From positions 1-32,764 of the IMG/VR virus record IMGVR_UViG_3300018416_000060: DNA of 32,764 nucleotides; one strand, given 5' to 3'. Position numbers and translations under genes: made by a program. The stretch is from a virus. Position 1 is the first letter of the stretch. Every line of letters begins with the position of its first letter. Below, piece by piece: positions 21,918-29,490 of the stretch. Below the pieces are notes generated by a model. That model made no database searches and was not told the DNA's origin. It saw nothing but the letters and a program-made list of their open reading frames with translations.

Positions 21918-22594
21918 CCCTTTAACGCACCGTAATTGACCTGATAGTATTCACCTATTTTTTTAACAGCTGATGGCATGTATTGCTGTATCTCTTGGGC
22001 GATGACTCCGATGCCTTTCCCTATAAGACCTAATGCCTTTGCCTTATCGTTCCACATCCAAGTATAGTACCTATGACCGTTGAGCAACCCAATGTATCGA
22101 ATATTTGTTTTAAGACGATAATCACTATAAAGATAGTAGTATGGTAAGATGTATCTATATCCACTTACCTGATTATGACATTGCCAAATGAAATAGGGCC
22201 ATCCATTTCGTTGGTACGCACTAGGCCTATTTCTATTGCCAGTAAACGAAACTGCACTATAATTATTGTTGGCCCAAATCCCGTCAAATTGCCCAGGGTA
22301 ATAATTTACACAAGCGCAATAGAATGTCGCACCACCCTTATTATAAACATTAGAATTAATTCGTATTCGTCGAGGGTTGGAAAAGATCGTTGTACAACCT
22401 GGATCACCACCAGTTGAGTTATTATTTAAATAGTAAGGTCTGGGTCGACAATAGTAAGAATCAGAATTAAAGATTGCTCCCCAAACCCACGAACCATCTA
22501 CTCCTCGATACTCAGAATTGTAAATGGGGTTAGATCCACCCATATACTGTTGAAGTTCTGCGTAACCAATAGCACCTGAGCCTCGGGTTGGCAT
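21914..22594 (-). CDS. Tail fibre protein with intramolecular chaperone (S74-type)
   Basis: 226 aa. The N-terminus has the GSGAIGYAELQQYMGGSNPI pattern common to marine phage fibre proteins. The middle is Tyr/Asn-rich beta sequence. The C-terminal SDYRLKTNIRYIG followed by YYTWMWNDKAKALG, GVIAQEIQQYMPSAVKK and YQVNYGAL is a Peptidase_S74 intramolecular chaperone, which folds trimeric fibres and then cuts itself off. Late gene from the promoter at 24865. It is short, so it is likely a distal tip or accessory fibre for host recognition. Confidence 0.87.
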   Translation of the reverse strand: MPTRGSGAIGYAELQQYMGGSNPIYNSEYRGVDGSWVWGAIFNSDSYYCRPRPYYLNNNSTGGDPGCTTIFSNPRRIRINSNVYNKGGATFYCACVNYYPGQFDGIWANNNYSAVSFTGNRNRPSAYQRNGWPYFIWQCHNQVSGYRYILPYYYLYSDYRLKTNIRYIGLLNGHRYYTWMWNDKAKALGLIGKGIGVIAQEIQQYMPSAVKKIGEYYQVNYGALKG

Positions 22595-23211
22595 TATATC
22601 ACCTCGCCTACTATGTCGATGCCCTTTAAGAAATATTTCGGTGAATCAATACCGACATTAATTACCTCTCCACCCAAGGCAATGATATCCAAAAACTCTA
22701 AGGGTTGATCGATTACTGTATTTTCTTCGCCGTTAGACCGATGTATATTAATAAACGTATCTGGGTCGGTGGGGATGTTGGCAATACGGACAACACTTTC
22801 TGCTGGAGCATAGATCACATCTATGTCGCTATAGATGTTAATATCTACATCATAAACTGGGTCACCATTGGCCTCTTGATCTGCAGGATCGACCATCTGT
22901 ATACCCGGGCTCGCAAGATTCTCATTATATTCAAAGGTATCAAAAAATCCCCTTTGAGTGGTAAGGTGAGAATACTCAAGCTGCATATCAGTCTTTGGGT
23001 GGGTACAGCGATTCTCATTGTCGTACCAATGAGTGTAGATACCAGATTGTCCGGTATCATGAAATCCTTCACCACAGTCAACAATTTCAAGATCCGTGTC
23101 GGTTACTTTGCTTTCAAATACAATTTGTTCGCCGTGAACATCGAAAAGATCTTTTGTCTCTAGGTGCGATACAATCCTACCAGAGGCTGTATTAGCAACT
23201 AAGAATGTCAT
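22594..23211 (-). CDS. Putative virion protein in the tail fibre module
   Basis: 205 aa, acidic, beta-rich, with Asp/Glu-rich patches (PADQEANGDPVYDVDINIYS). No signal, catalytic or membrane motif. It lies between the adhesin-like gene and the S74 fibre gene with almost no gap and shares their late promoter, so it is probably part of, or an assembly factor for, the tail fibre. Start ATG overlaps nothing; AAATC-type spacing before the previous stop. Function not recognised. Confidence 0.55.
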   Translation of the reverse strand: MTFLVANTASGRIVSHLETKDLFDVHGEQIVFESKVTDTDLEIVDCGEGFHDTGQSGIYTHWYDNENRCTHPKTDMQLEYSHLTTQRGFFDTFEYNENLASPGIQMVDPADQEANGDPVYDVDINIYSDIDVIYAPAESVVRIANIPTDPDTFINIHRSNGEENTVIDQPLEFLDIIALGGEVINVGIDSPKYFLKGIDIVGEVI

Positions 23212-23214
23212 GAT

Positions 23215-24270
23215 TTAGGCCCTACGAGCAAGTGCATAGCATCGATACTGGAATGATGCTACCTTAGTGTCTGCATACCCAGGAGCTCGAATCCAAATAT
23301 CTTTTGTTTTTGTGGTGGTTTGTGAATCGGGAACACCAAACGTATCTGAAACTGCTTGAGCAGTCACGGCGTCCTGTATTCCATCGCTGACATTAAGAGT
23401 ATTAGTCCAGTTGATACCATCAAATGACATTGCTGATGGGAAAACAGCAGTACCTTGGTATGCTGTGACAATCGATGATGAATTTCTTGCTGTTGTAGCA
23501 CCACCTACGGTATAAGATTCCCAATTACCAAATGACTGTGGATTCTGAATGGTGACTGCATAGAAACCGTTGAGTTCTCTGAATACATTCATCTGTAATT
23601 GCGCAAAGGCGTAGACCTCGACCTCGTCCTCAATCTGTATATCTGATCGATACGCGGCCAGACCATTGTCGGCAATGCGTAGGAATGTGGAACCAGCAGG
23701 TATTGCTGGTGGATCTAAACTCGTGTCGTTGATTGTAACTGTTTCATCACCTGATCCTGTAGAGGTACCGGCACTATCTGTTGCTGCTACAGTAATGATA
23801 ACAGTTTCCGCGGTTTCGGTGGTTAAATCTGCCTTGGCTCGAATCCAAAGATTATAATTATTGCCATTGACAGTAAGTGTGATGGTCGCAGCGCCTGGAT
23901 CACTAAACCCAGAGCTTGCGCTGGTGGTCGAAATCTCAAAATCTGCCAATTCTGCTGTACCACTAAATGTGACATTAAGAGTGGTTCCAGCGATAATGTT
24001 GGTCCCAGTCTGCTGAAATAATACTGCAGTTGCATTATCTTCTGGAATGGATTGGACACTTATTGATGTTCCACCGTATGCTGGTGCAGGTGGCCCAGCA
24101 GATTGCCCATAGAAATCAGACATAGATATCTCGCCTGAACCTGGCAATGTTCCTAAGCCATAATACTCTGATAGGGAATGAGGTACGGATCCACCAAATT
24201 CACCCACCACACTTCTGTCTGTTCCTGCTGTTGTGCCTATTGAAATGACACCTGATGCTACTATCGCCAT
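23215..24270 (-). CDS. Adhesin-like tail protein with Calx-beta-type repeat
   Basis: 351 aa from the ATG at 24270 (GAGGG site); the longer GTG frame start is less likely. The N-terminal segment PHSLSEYYGLGTLPGSGEIS and MSDFYG resembles short tail-tip motifs repeated in marine phage structural proteins. Residues about 75-190 look like one Calx-beta-type domain (SIPEDNATAVLFQQTGTNII, then TETAETVIITVAATDSAG), common in secreted adhesins. The remaining half is beta-rich. It overlaps the oxygenase gene by 10 bases and is in the late fibre module, so it is a likely receptor-binding or baseplate protein. Confidence 0.6.
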   Translation of the reverse strand: MAIVASGVISIGTTAGTDRSVVGEFGGSVPHSLSEYYGLGTLPGSGEISMSDFYGQSAGPPAPAYGGTSISVQSIPEDNATAVLFQQTGTNIIAGTTLNVTFSGTAELADFEISTTSASSGFSDPGAATITLTVNGNNYNLWIRAKADLTTETAETVIITVAATDSAGTSTGSGDETVTINDTSLDPPAIPAGSTFLRIADNGLAAYRSDIQIEDEVEVYAFAQLQMNVFRELNGFYAVTIQNPQSFGNWESYTVGGATTARNSSSIVTAYQGTAVFPSAMSFDGINWTNTLNVSDGIQDAVTAQAVSDTFGVPDSQTTTKTKDIWIRAPGYADTKVASFQYRCYALARRA

Positions 24271-24851
24271 GCTGGACCCTCTACCCACGCTACTAGTGAT
24301 CGTCGTAAACCTTTTGTCACAGGGGTTATTCTATGAGACCATGGAGCAGGAAATAGAATTACAGTTCCTTTTGCTCTAAAATCGTGCCCTTCTTTGATGG
24401 TATTATCCTTGAATTCAAGATCCCCACCCTCGTAATCAGAACCATCTGATAACTGTAAAATCATTGTTATCTTACGATGGATGTGAGATTCTGAACCCTT
24501 TCCCCAAAAGTTTGTATCGACGTGCCAGTCATAGAACTGATCTTCTCCATCGGCCAAGCCACCTGTATATTTTAACAGATCCATCTGCACTATATCGTAG
24601 ATGTCATACCCAAAATATTGGGCATTCACTTGACTGGCCACATACATAAGGTCACGACACAAATCCGCATTTCGAAGATTGCCTATGTGAGCAAGATCTA
24701 CGTTTCTAACCGATGTATCGGTCTGTCCTTCGTTATCTGGCCCACGAATGGTTCCTTTCTCCCAGGCATCACTATCGTCTGGTACCTTTTCAATGATTCT
24801 ATCTACATAAGAAGAATCGAAAAAACTATTGAGTAAATAATAACCCTTCAT
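24261..24851 (-). CDS. 2-oxoglutarate/Fe(II)-dependent oxygenase
   Basis: 196 aa. The iron ligands form a complete H-x-D...H set: DWHVD (His110, Asp112) and SHRITPV (His173), with Arg183 or Arg184 (GLRRSLVAW) for 2-oxoglutarate. The YEGGDLEF and GTVILFPA segments are those of the prolyl-hydroxylase-like 2OG-FeII_Oxy group. Such oxygenases accompany tail fibre genes in many T4-like cyanophages, and may hydroxylate fibre residues, though this is not shown. First gene of the late fibre operon, 14 bases after the late promoter. Confidence 0.87.
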   Translation of the reverse strand: MKGYYLLNSFFDSSYVDRIIEKVPDDSDAWEKGTIRGPDNEGQTDTSVRNVDLAHIGNLRNADLCRDLMYVASQVNAQYFGYDIYDIVQMDLLKYTGGLADGEDQFYDWHVDTNFWGKGSESHIHRKITMILQLSDGSDYEGGDLEFKDNTIKEGHDFRAKGTVILFPAPWSHRITPVTKGLRRSLVAWVEGPAWR

Positions 24852-24864
24852 AATACACTCTCAT

Positions 24865-24872
24865 TATTTATA
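24865..24872 (-). promoter_or_regulatory. T4-type late promoter of the tail fibre module
   Basis: Minus strand reads TATAAATA exactly, 13 bases before the ATG at 24851 and just after the tRNA-Trp gene. It would drive the oxygenase, adhesin, virion and S74 fibre genes. Confidence 0.8.
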
Positions 24873-24877
24873 TTAGG

Positions 24878-24951
24878 CACAGGGACACGGGTTCGAACCG
24901 CAAGCTTCGGCGTTGGAAACCGATATGTTTACCTACTTACACCATCCCTGT
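24878..24951 (-). tRNA. tRNA-Trp (anticodon CCA)
   Basis: 74 bases. Acceptor stem ACAGGGA/TCCCTGT is perfect; T-arm loop TTCGAAC; anticodon loop TTCCAAC gives CCA. Discriminator is G, as in bacterial tRNA-Trp. CCA is not encoded. Confidence 0.9.
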
Positions 24952-24961
24952 ATATAGGGAT

Positions 24962-25162
24962 TTAAGGTCGGGGCTTGACTTGTTCGACGGATATGATAGA
25001 TTCTTTTCGGATATCCATAAAATAGTTATCGTGGCGTCTTACCACGATTTTATCACTTGAGTCGTTGTTCAGGTGATCGGGAAGATCACCATGAATGGTT
25101 AGGTGGTTATTCGCATCTTTCCAATGGCTATAAACCACCTTATAGATTCGTTGCATTTCCAC
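24962..25162 (-). CDS. Small conserved-looking protein
   Basis: 66 aa; GTG at 25162, with GAGG 11 bases upstream; the ATG at 25156 is an alternative. Basic, with beta-like segments (KIVVRRHDNYFMDIRKESII). No motif or membrane segment. It follows the previous stop directly. Function unknown. Confidence 0.55.
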   Translation of the reverse strand: MEMQRIYKVVYSHWKDANNHLTIHGDLPDHLNNDSSDKIVVRRHDNYFMDIRKESIISVEQVKPRP

Positions 25163-25354
25163 TTAAATTTTTTCCTCTGCTAGAATGATAGAACCTTTGA
25201 CCGGCCATGTATGGCCTCGGGAACTACAGACCAGATCTTCGTGAGGTGGCTTCGTGAGTTGAACGAAATATTTTTTACCAGCAACGGAAACGTAGGTAGA
25301 AGAGATTTCCCCTGTTACGATCTTACCTTGCCATCTAAATTTCTGCTCTTTCAT
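25163..25354 (-). CDS. Small protein of unknown function
   Basis: 63 aa, basic, beta-rich (KFRWQGKIVTGEISSTYVSV), with a single Cys. The start overlaps the previous stop (ATGA at 25351-25354). No membrane segment or family recognised. Confidence 0.55.
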   Translation of the reverse strand: MKEQKFRWQGKIVTGEISSTYVSVAGKKYFVQLTKPPHEDLVCSSRGHTWPVKGSIILAEEKI

Positions 25355-25485
25355 AGTCTTCTCTGTCTATAAAAACTAATGAATTCAGGCCAACGGAATA
25401 AATCCTGTCTAATAAAGCAATAAAATTGTCCATTATAAGGCGGTTCGAGTTTATATTCGCCCAAAGGCAATTCTGTTTGAGTCAT
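25351..25485 (-). CDS. Small protein of unknown function
   Basis: 44 aa from the ATG at 25485; an ATG at 25494 sits directly on the AAGGAG site and is too close. Aromatic-rich (YNGQFYCFIRQDLFRWPEFI). Four-base overlap with the next gene. Function unknown. Confidence 0.5.
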   Translation of the reverse strand: MTQTELPLGEYKLEPPYNGQFYCFIRQDLFRWPEFISFYRQRRL

Positions 25486-25498
25486 CGTGTTCATCTCC

Positions 25499-25729
25499 TT
25501 ATTTATCAAAGTCGTCATAGTCTAAAGCGGGTAGGGTGGTAGCATGAAGCATTCTGATAAGCGTTTCTTGCAAATCTTTCATGTTCATTTCTACCACCAT
25601 TGCTGGATTTTGGGTAACGTAAACAGGATTCTTCTCTTCATCGTAATGGACTTCGTGGATTGCATATTGCTCATCATCAAAATCATCTACCAATTTTTTT
25701 CTTACTACTCTATGATTCCATGTAGCCAT
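25499..25729 (-). CDS. Small acidic protein of unknown function
   Basis: 76 aa. MATWNHRVVRKKLVDDFDDE followed by YAIHEVHYDEEKNPVYVTQN is a pattern (a short beta hairpin, then a helix MNMKDLQETLIRML) that recurs in small proteins of marine T4-like phages, as far as I recall. No catalytic motif. First protein gene downstream of tRNA-Tyr. Function unknown. Confidence 0.6.
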   Translation of the reverse strand: MATWNHRVVRKKLVDDFDDEQYAIHEVHYDEEKNPVYVTQNPAMVVEMNMKDLQETLIRMLHATTLPALDYDDFDK

Positions 25730-25744
25730 ACTTATTTCCTAAAT

Positions 25745-25828
25745 TGGTGGAAGGGGTTGGATTCGAACCAACGTAGCTCTCGCGTCAGATTTACAGTCTG
25801 ATGGTTTTAACCACTCACCCACCCTTCC
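25745..25828 (-). tRNA. tRNA-Tyr (anticodon GTA)
   Basis: 84 bases including encoded CCA. Acceptor GGAAGGG pairs with its 3' strand; anticodon loop CTGTAAA gives GTA; the long variable arm (ACGCGAGAGCTACG) is the class II feature of bacterial tRNA-Tyr; T-loop TTCGAAT. Confidence 0.92.
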
Positions 25829-25839
25829 TAAAAGCAGAC

Positions 25840-25930
25840 TTCGTTTAACGGTAGCTAACCGAACGCGGTTGGGTATATTGAAAGGGGCCTGCCAGCCCAT
25901 CCTCACTGTGCTTTCCGAGTTAGCACAGAT
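25840..25930 (-). ncRNA. Candidate stable RNA in the tRNA cluster
   Basis: The 158-base gap between tRNA-Asn and tRNA-Tyr holds three hairpins on the minus strand: CTGTGCT/AGCACAG (7 bp), GGGC/GCCC, and AACCG/CGGTT (tetraloop). There is no convincing reading frame and no tRNA fold. T4 carries stable RNAs C and D of unknown function within its tRNA cluster, and this position is analogous. Existence as an RNA is unproven. Confidence 0.35.
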
Positions 25931-25986
25931 AACTCCTCGAGCTGTGTTTCATAAAATATACATTGTATACTATAAGAAACAAAATT

Positions 25987-26062
25987 GGCTCCCTGTCGTG
26001 GGCTCGAACCACGGACCCAATGATTAACAGTCATTTGCTCTACCAACTGAGCTAACAGGGAA
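25987..26062 (-). tRNA. tRNA-Asn (anticodon GTT)
   Basis: 76 bases with encoded CCA. Acceptor TCCCTGT/ACAGGGA; D-arm AGCTCAGTTGGTAGAGC; anticodon loop CTGTTAA gives GTT; T-loop TTCGAGC; discriminator G, as expected for Asn. Confidence 0.93.
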
Positions 26063-26067
26063 TAACT

Positions 26068-26142
26068 GGTGCCGCCACCAAGAGTCGAACTCGGGACCTG
26101 ATGCTTACAAGGCAACTGCTCTACCAACTGAGCTATAGCGGC
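26068..26142 (-). tRNA. tRNA-Thr (anticodon TGT)
   Basis: 75 bases with encoded CCA. Acceptor GCCGCTA pairs with its 3' strand; D-arm AGCTCAGTTGGTAGAGC; anticodon loop CTTGTAA gives TGT; T-loop TTCGACT; discriminator A. The anticodon stem has one mismatch (T-T). Its 5' end overlaps the 3' end of the neighbouring gene by 10 bases. Confidence 0.9.
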
Positions 26143-26519
26143 ATTGTTTTTGTTAATGTTAATAATACTGCAGTACCACTGATTGCACTACCAATCATAA
26201 TGGCTTTGTCGTTCCAACTACTTCCTACGTAAATCCAACAGCACGCAGAAAAAGCATAGAGTATTTGACCGGCAACAATGAAATCCGCTTGTTGTATGAA
26301 TATTCCACCAATCCCAAAAATAGTTGCAGCCCACTTGACGTAACTGTCAAGTGTTCCTGTTGGAGTTGTGGGTTTTAAATCCTCAACCTCCATTTGAAGA
26401 TCATTCATTTCCTGTACGAGTCGTTTTTTCTCGGCACTCAGTTCCATAGCAAGCCTACCAGCTTTGCTCATCGTACTACCTTCGAACTGTTCTTTTATTT
26501 CTTCTTTCACTTCATTCAT
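26133..26519 (-). CDS. Membrane protein with N-terminal coiled coil
   Basis: 128 aa. Residues 1-50 are charged helix with coiled-coil spacing; then about three hydrophobic segments (WAATIFGIGGIFIQQADFIV, LYAFSACCWIYVG, AIMIGSAISGTAVLLTLT). The stop TAG lies inside tRNA-Thr (26133-26135), so the last 10 bases serve both genes. Function unknown. Membrane topology suggests the N-terminal half in the cytoplasm. Confidence 0.6.
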   Translation of the reverse strand: MNEVKEEIKEQFEGSTMSKAGRLAMELSAEKKRLVQEMNDLQMEVEDLKPTTPTGTLDSYVKWAATIFGIGGIFIQQADFIVAGQILYAFSACCWIYVGSSWNDKAIMIGSAISGTAVLLTLTKTMPL

Positions 26520-26536
26520 ATTATACTAACAATGTA

Positions 26537-26965
26537 TCAATCAGGCTTGACGACTCGTTTGATGATTTTACCCAAGATCAAATTTAAACATACGACTGGA
26601 CCAAATACGGGCCATTTCCAATCGTATTTTTTATACGCTGCACTGTCTTTCTTGAACCATTTCTTTTGGATGTTGTCACAGTACTCACCTTTGTAAGAAA
26701 GGACAGCGTGACCTTCACCAGTTTTTTTATATTTTACAAAGTGCATACGAAAATCTAGATTGAAAAGAATATTCTTGATAAAAGTACTTTTCTTTTCGCC
26801 TGACATAAACCAAAGAACCGTTAATGAATAATCCTCACAGTCTCCTTGCCAAACATCTTGGGTTGTGTCCATGACAGACCAAGTTTCAAAGAACCCATAC
26901 TTTTTCTTGTCAGTAACGTATTGAAATTTTGATGCAACCGTTTTGTTAGCTTCTTTAGCGTCCAT
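26537..26965 (-). CDS. Transglutaminase-like cysteine protease (Peptidase C93-type)
   Basis: 142 aa. QGDCEDYSLTVLW (40-52) is the active-site motif of bacterial transglutaminase-like cysteine proteases, with nucleophile Cys43; GEGHAVLSY supplies His86, and YCDN supplies Asp97, giving the Cys-His-Asp triad in order. Shorter than bacterial members (about 200 aa) and with no signal peptide, so it would act in the cytoplasm or a host-derived compartment. Ends in a hydrophobic/basic tail. Directly follows the 46-aa basic gene (stop TAA at 26968-26966, ATG at 26965). Target unknown. Confidence 0.75.
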   Translation of the reverse strand: MDAKEANKTVASKFQYVTDKKKYGFFETWSVMDTTQDVWQGDCEDYSLTVLWFMSGEKKSTFIKNILFNLDFRMHFVKYKKTGEGHAVLSYKGEYCDNIQKKWFKKDSAAYKKYDWKWPVFGPVVCLNLILGKIIKRVVKPD

Positions 26966-27106
26966 TTAACCTTGTCCCCTATATTTTTTGTAATTTGATT
27001 TTTTTCTTTTGTTCAAAGAAGAAGTTTTAAAATGGCCTCGACCAATCGAAGTTCCTTTTGGTTTTTTAATAACTTTATTTGTATTTGATGAAATACTTTT
27101 AGCCAT
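26966..27106 (-). CDS. Small basic protein conserved in marine T4-like phages
   Basis: 46 aa, strongly basic. The pattern MAKSISSNTNKVIKKPKGTS with IGRGHFKTSSLNKRKK and a YRGQG end recurs, from memory, in many cyanophages and other marine T4-like phages. A lysine/arginine-rich, low-complexity sequence suggests nucleic-acid binding or a virion-associated role. AGGAG site upstream. Too short for a domain call. Confidence 0.7.
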   Translation of the reverse strand: MAKSISSNTNKVIKKPKGTSIGRGHFKTSSLNKRKKSNYKKYRGQG

Positions 27107-27135
27107 AATGTTCTCCTAATAATTCTAATAAGTAA

Positions 27136-27190
27136 CCAGTTTTTTCTGGGCGCTGGGTGTCCTCGTGTGGTGGAGGAAATCTAAAACTGG
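27136..27190 (-). other. Structured intergenic RNA element candidate
   Basis: On the minus strand CCAGTTTT (27190-27183) pairs with AAAACTGG (27143-27136), 8 bp, enclosing 39 bases that contain a CCTC/GAGG hairpin and further G-C-rich complementary pieces. It precedes the 46-aa basic gene by 30 bases. No U-run follows. It may be a leader structure or a small RNA. Confidence 0.4.
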
Positions 27191-27228
27191 CAAAACCCCA
27201 AATTCTTTCTAATACACTATATATAAAA

Positions 27229-27888
27229 TTAAATAATGCCGTTCTCTCTTTCGAATTGATCTCTTAATTGTATAAATTTATATATATAATCATCCCTTTT
27301 CTTAACAAAAATTTGTGGTTCAGAATCCTGAACAGTAATTAATACAGCCAATCGATTAATCGATATGCCTGTCCGTTCCTCATACATCACCGCATAGGCG
27401 GCACACTGCATAAAATAATTATCGATCCATTCTTCTTTTTTAGGTTTATTGGACGTTTTAAAGTCGATTACAGACAGTTTCCCAGCAAACTCTGCGATAC
27501 AGTCGACAGTACCAGCAACTCGCAGGTGTGAGGACCACAGAGGCGCCTCAAGCGCGTGTATGTTGTCTATATACTCGTCTAGGATGGGTTGTAGGGGTTT
27601 AAACATAGCATACGCATCAGGCATCATCCCAGACAATACATTGTTATTCAGGTAATCCTCACACAACTGATGGACTCTAGTTCCTCGACCAGAGGCCTTG
27701 GTCGAAATTTTATTGGCTTCTTTCTCGCCAACTCTTTTACGCCATTGTATAATGGAATCTCGACTTGACAGTGAGGTGATCGATGTAACTGATGGGAATT
27801 TTCCGCCAGGAGTTTCATAGACTCTTCGGCCGTTTATGTTTTTCCGTTTCAGTTCGGAGAGTGTTGTTGGTAAATGATTAAATTTCAT
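27229..27888 (-). CDS. PD-(D/E)XK exonuclease (RecB/MGME1-like)
   Basis: 219 aa. The catalytic set is clear: RGTRVHQLCEDYL (His73), AGTVDCIAEF with Asp129, SVIDFKTSNK with Asp142 and Lys144, and QCAAYAVMY (Gln161, Tyr165; the QxxxY motif of RecB-type nucleases). Likely degrades or trims DNA in phage replication or host chromosome breakdown; related single-domain exonucleases are common in marine T4-like phages. Start overlaps the previous gene by four bases. A sigma70-like promoter lies inside that gene. Confidence 0.85.
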   Translation of the reverse strand: MKFNHLPTTLSELKRKNINGRRVYETPGGKFPSVTSITSLSSRDSIIQWRKRVGEKEANKISTKASGRGTRVHQLCEDYLNNNVLSGMMPDAYAMFKPLQPILDEYIDNIHALEAPLWSSHLRVAGTVDCIAEFAGKLSVIDFKTSNKPKKEEWIDNYFMQCAAYAVMYEERTGISINRLAVLITVQDSEPQIFVKKRDDYIYKFIQLRDQFERENGII

Positions 27889-28661
27889 AATTTAAAGTAC
27901 AAAGTTATGTAGTCCTTTTTATTTGCGCCAATCCCTAATGATACTCGATGTATGGGGTAAATGTCAAGCGGTTTTAACAAATTTTGAATATTTTTTTTGG
28001 AAAATTTATTTAGCTCCGTCGCAAGATCTTGCAATTCAAATGGATCGTGAAATTTTATATCCAATCCCTTTCTATCTGTGATGTCGTCATGGACACAATA
28101 AGTGCCAAACAATTCGCCTTTTTTGGAACGTAATTTTTTCGTGATAGTTTCAGGCACATAAGAAATTTTATATTGGTACATCGCAAGCTCAATTTGACTC
28201 ACGTTGGGTAAAATCAAAGTCTCATAAAATGTTTTCTTAACACCAGATGGGTTGTCATAGTCCCATTTAAACGAGTCAATTATCTTATGTTTTTGGACAA
28301 GGTTTTTGACCATTTTTAAATATGTGGGTTCGTCAATTCGATATTCAGTGTAGACTCTATAATTAGTTTTGGTACCAGACTTTTCTAGGCAGATTCCAAT
28401 ATTTACAGACGCATAATAATTATTAGCTAACTCAAATCTATATTCCTCTGGAAAGTTAAACTTACTTAAGATGTCATACAATCGATTCCAAGAAATTTTA
28501 TGCGAAGGAATGTACAACAAGATACGATCTAAATTTACAGAGCCGTTCTGGATCTTTACCGATTGATCGACATACTGAACTGCAACGTCATCAAATGAAT
28601 TGCAAAATTCAATAATAGATGGGTCGTCAGAGACGACCCGATCTAGTGCTTCATTTCTCAT
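27885..28661 (-). CDS. Conserved-looking phage protein of unknown function
   Basis: 258 aa, mixed alpha/beta, no signal or membrane segment. There is no catalytic motif I recognise; the C-terminal SLGIGANKKDYITLYFKL is a strand-rich end. It lies between PhoH and the exonuclease in one operon, so a role in nucleic-acid metabolism is possible. An internal sigma70-like promoter near its 3' end serves the following gene. Confidence 0.65.
   Translation of the reverse strand: MRNEALDRVVSDDPSIIEFCNSFDDVAVQYVDQSVKIQNGSVNLDRILLYIPSHKISWNRLYDILSKFNFPEEYRFELANNYYASVNIGICLEKSGTKTNYRVYTEYRIDEPTYLKMVKNLVQKHKIIDSFKWDYDNPSGVKKTFYETLILPNVSQIELAMYQYKISYVPETITKKLRSKKGELFGTYCVHDDITDRKGLDIKFHDPFELQDLATELNKFSKKNIQNLLKPLDIYPIHRVSLGIGANKKDYITLYFKL
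27938..27967 (-). promoter_or_regulatory. Intragenic sigma70-type promoter before the exonuclease gene
   Basis: Minus strand TTGACA (27967-27962), 18-base spacer, TATCAT (27943-27938), close to the 3' end of the upstream gene and 50 bases before the exonuclease ATG. Confidence 0.5.
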
Positions 28662-28679
28662 AATGTAATTACCATTTGT

Positions 28680-29453
28680 TTATGCAGCTTTTGGTCTAGT
28701 TTTCCCTACTTCATATACGGCATCTTCATGTTGAAGTTTAGCTAATATATAATCCCTAACTAATGAACTCCTAACAATATCGTCTGCAGTGAATTCTATT
28801 TTTGTGAATGCGTTCATATGATACGCAATATCAAAGAACTTATTAATACCACTGACATCATTTTGTTTTTTATTTAGGTCTGTCTGCCGGTAGTCTCCGC
28901 ACCAGATAATTTTAGATTGATGGCCGACTCGTGTCATTACCGTGTCGATTTCTTCAAATGTCATATTCTGCATTTCATCGACAATAATAATCGCATCATC
29001 AAAACTCATACCACGAATGAATGATGTGGATATAAAGTCTACAACACCTTGTTCCTTAAGAGTAGACCAAGCATCCTTTCTTCCAAAGAGATTTTCACAG
29101 ATCTGAACATATGGTTGAGAAAATATGTCCATCTTCTCCGATACATCGCCGGGCAAATGGCCCATATCTCTGGACTGCACCGACGATCTAACTATGATAA
29201 TCTTTTGGAAACTGGTACTTCGGTTCAAGACTTCTTCAAGTGCTTTATAAAAAGCAATGAATGTTTTTCCTGTTCCAGCCACACCATGTAATGCCATAAA
29301 GTAATCCCCTCTCGAATACGAATCAAAAAATAATTTTTGATTTTCTGTTAAGGGTTCAATCAAACTCAAATGGTCTATTTTTAATTTATTACAAGTTCTC
29401 CCTTTTCTGGTTGTAGTTTCTTGATCTGCGATTTTACCAGTTCTTCTTGACAT
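28680..29453 (-). CDS. phoH: PhoH-like ATPase
   Basis: 257 aa from the ATG at 29453 (a TTG six bases earlier is less likely). Walker A reads GVAGTGKT at 57-64; IIIVDEMQNMTFEEIDTVMT is Walker B with the DEMQN signature; SKIIWCGDYRQTDLN is the GDxxQ motif of the PhoH family. PhoH proteins are predicted RNA-handling ATPases and a marker gene of marine phages; their job in infection is not settled. The N-terminus (about 40 residues) is basic. Confidence 0.93.
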   Translation of the reverse strand: MSRRTGKIADQETTTRKGRTCNKLKIDHLSLIEPLTENQKLFFDSYSRGDYFMALHGVAGTGKTFIAFYKALEEVLNRSTSFQKIIIVRSSVQSRDMGHLPGDVSEKMDIFSQPYVQICENLFGRKDAWSTLKEQGVVDFISTSFIRGMSFDDAIIIVDEMQNMTFEEIDTVMTRVGHQSKIIWCGDYRQTDLNKKQNDVSGINKFFDIAYHMNAFTKIEFTADDIVRSSLVRDYILAKLQHEDAVYEVGKTRPKAA

Positions 29454-29490
29454 AAGCAACTTCTCTTGTTAATTAAAAGTTACCCCAAGA

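Noticed and set aside
25832-25894. Possible plus-strand tRNA with a D-arm-like TTCGTTTAACGGTAG
   Set aside because: The putative anticodon arm has only a four-base loop and no TTC-type T-arm; all other tRNAs are on the minus strand.
25903-26127. Minus-strand 74-codon frame
   Set aside because: It reads through tRNA-Asn and tRNA-Thr; composition (CKHQVPSSTLGGG) is the usual false translation of tRNA genes.
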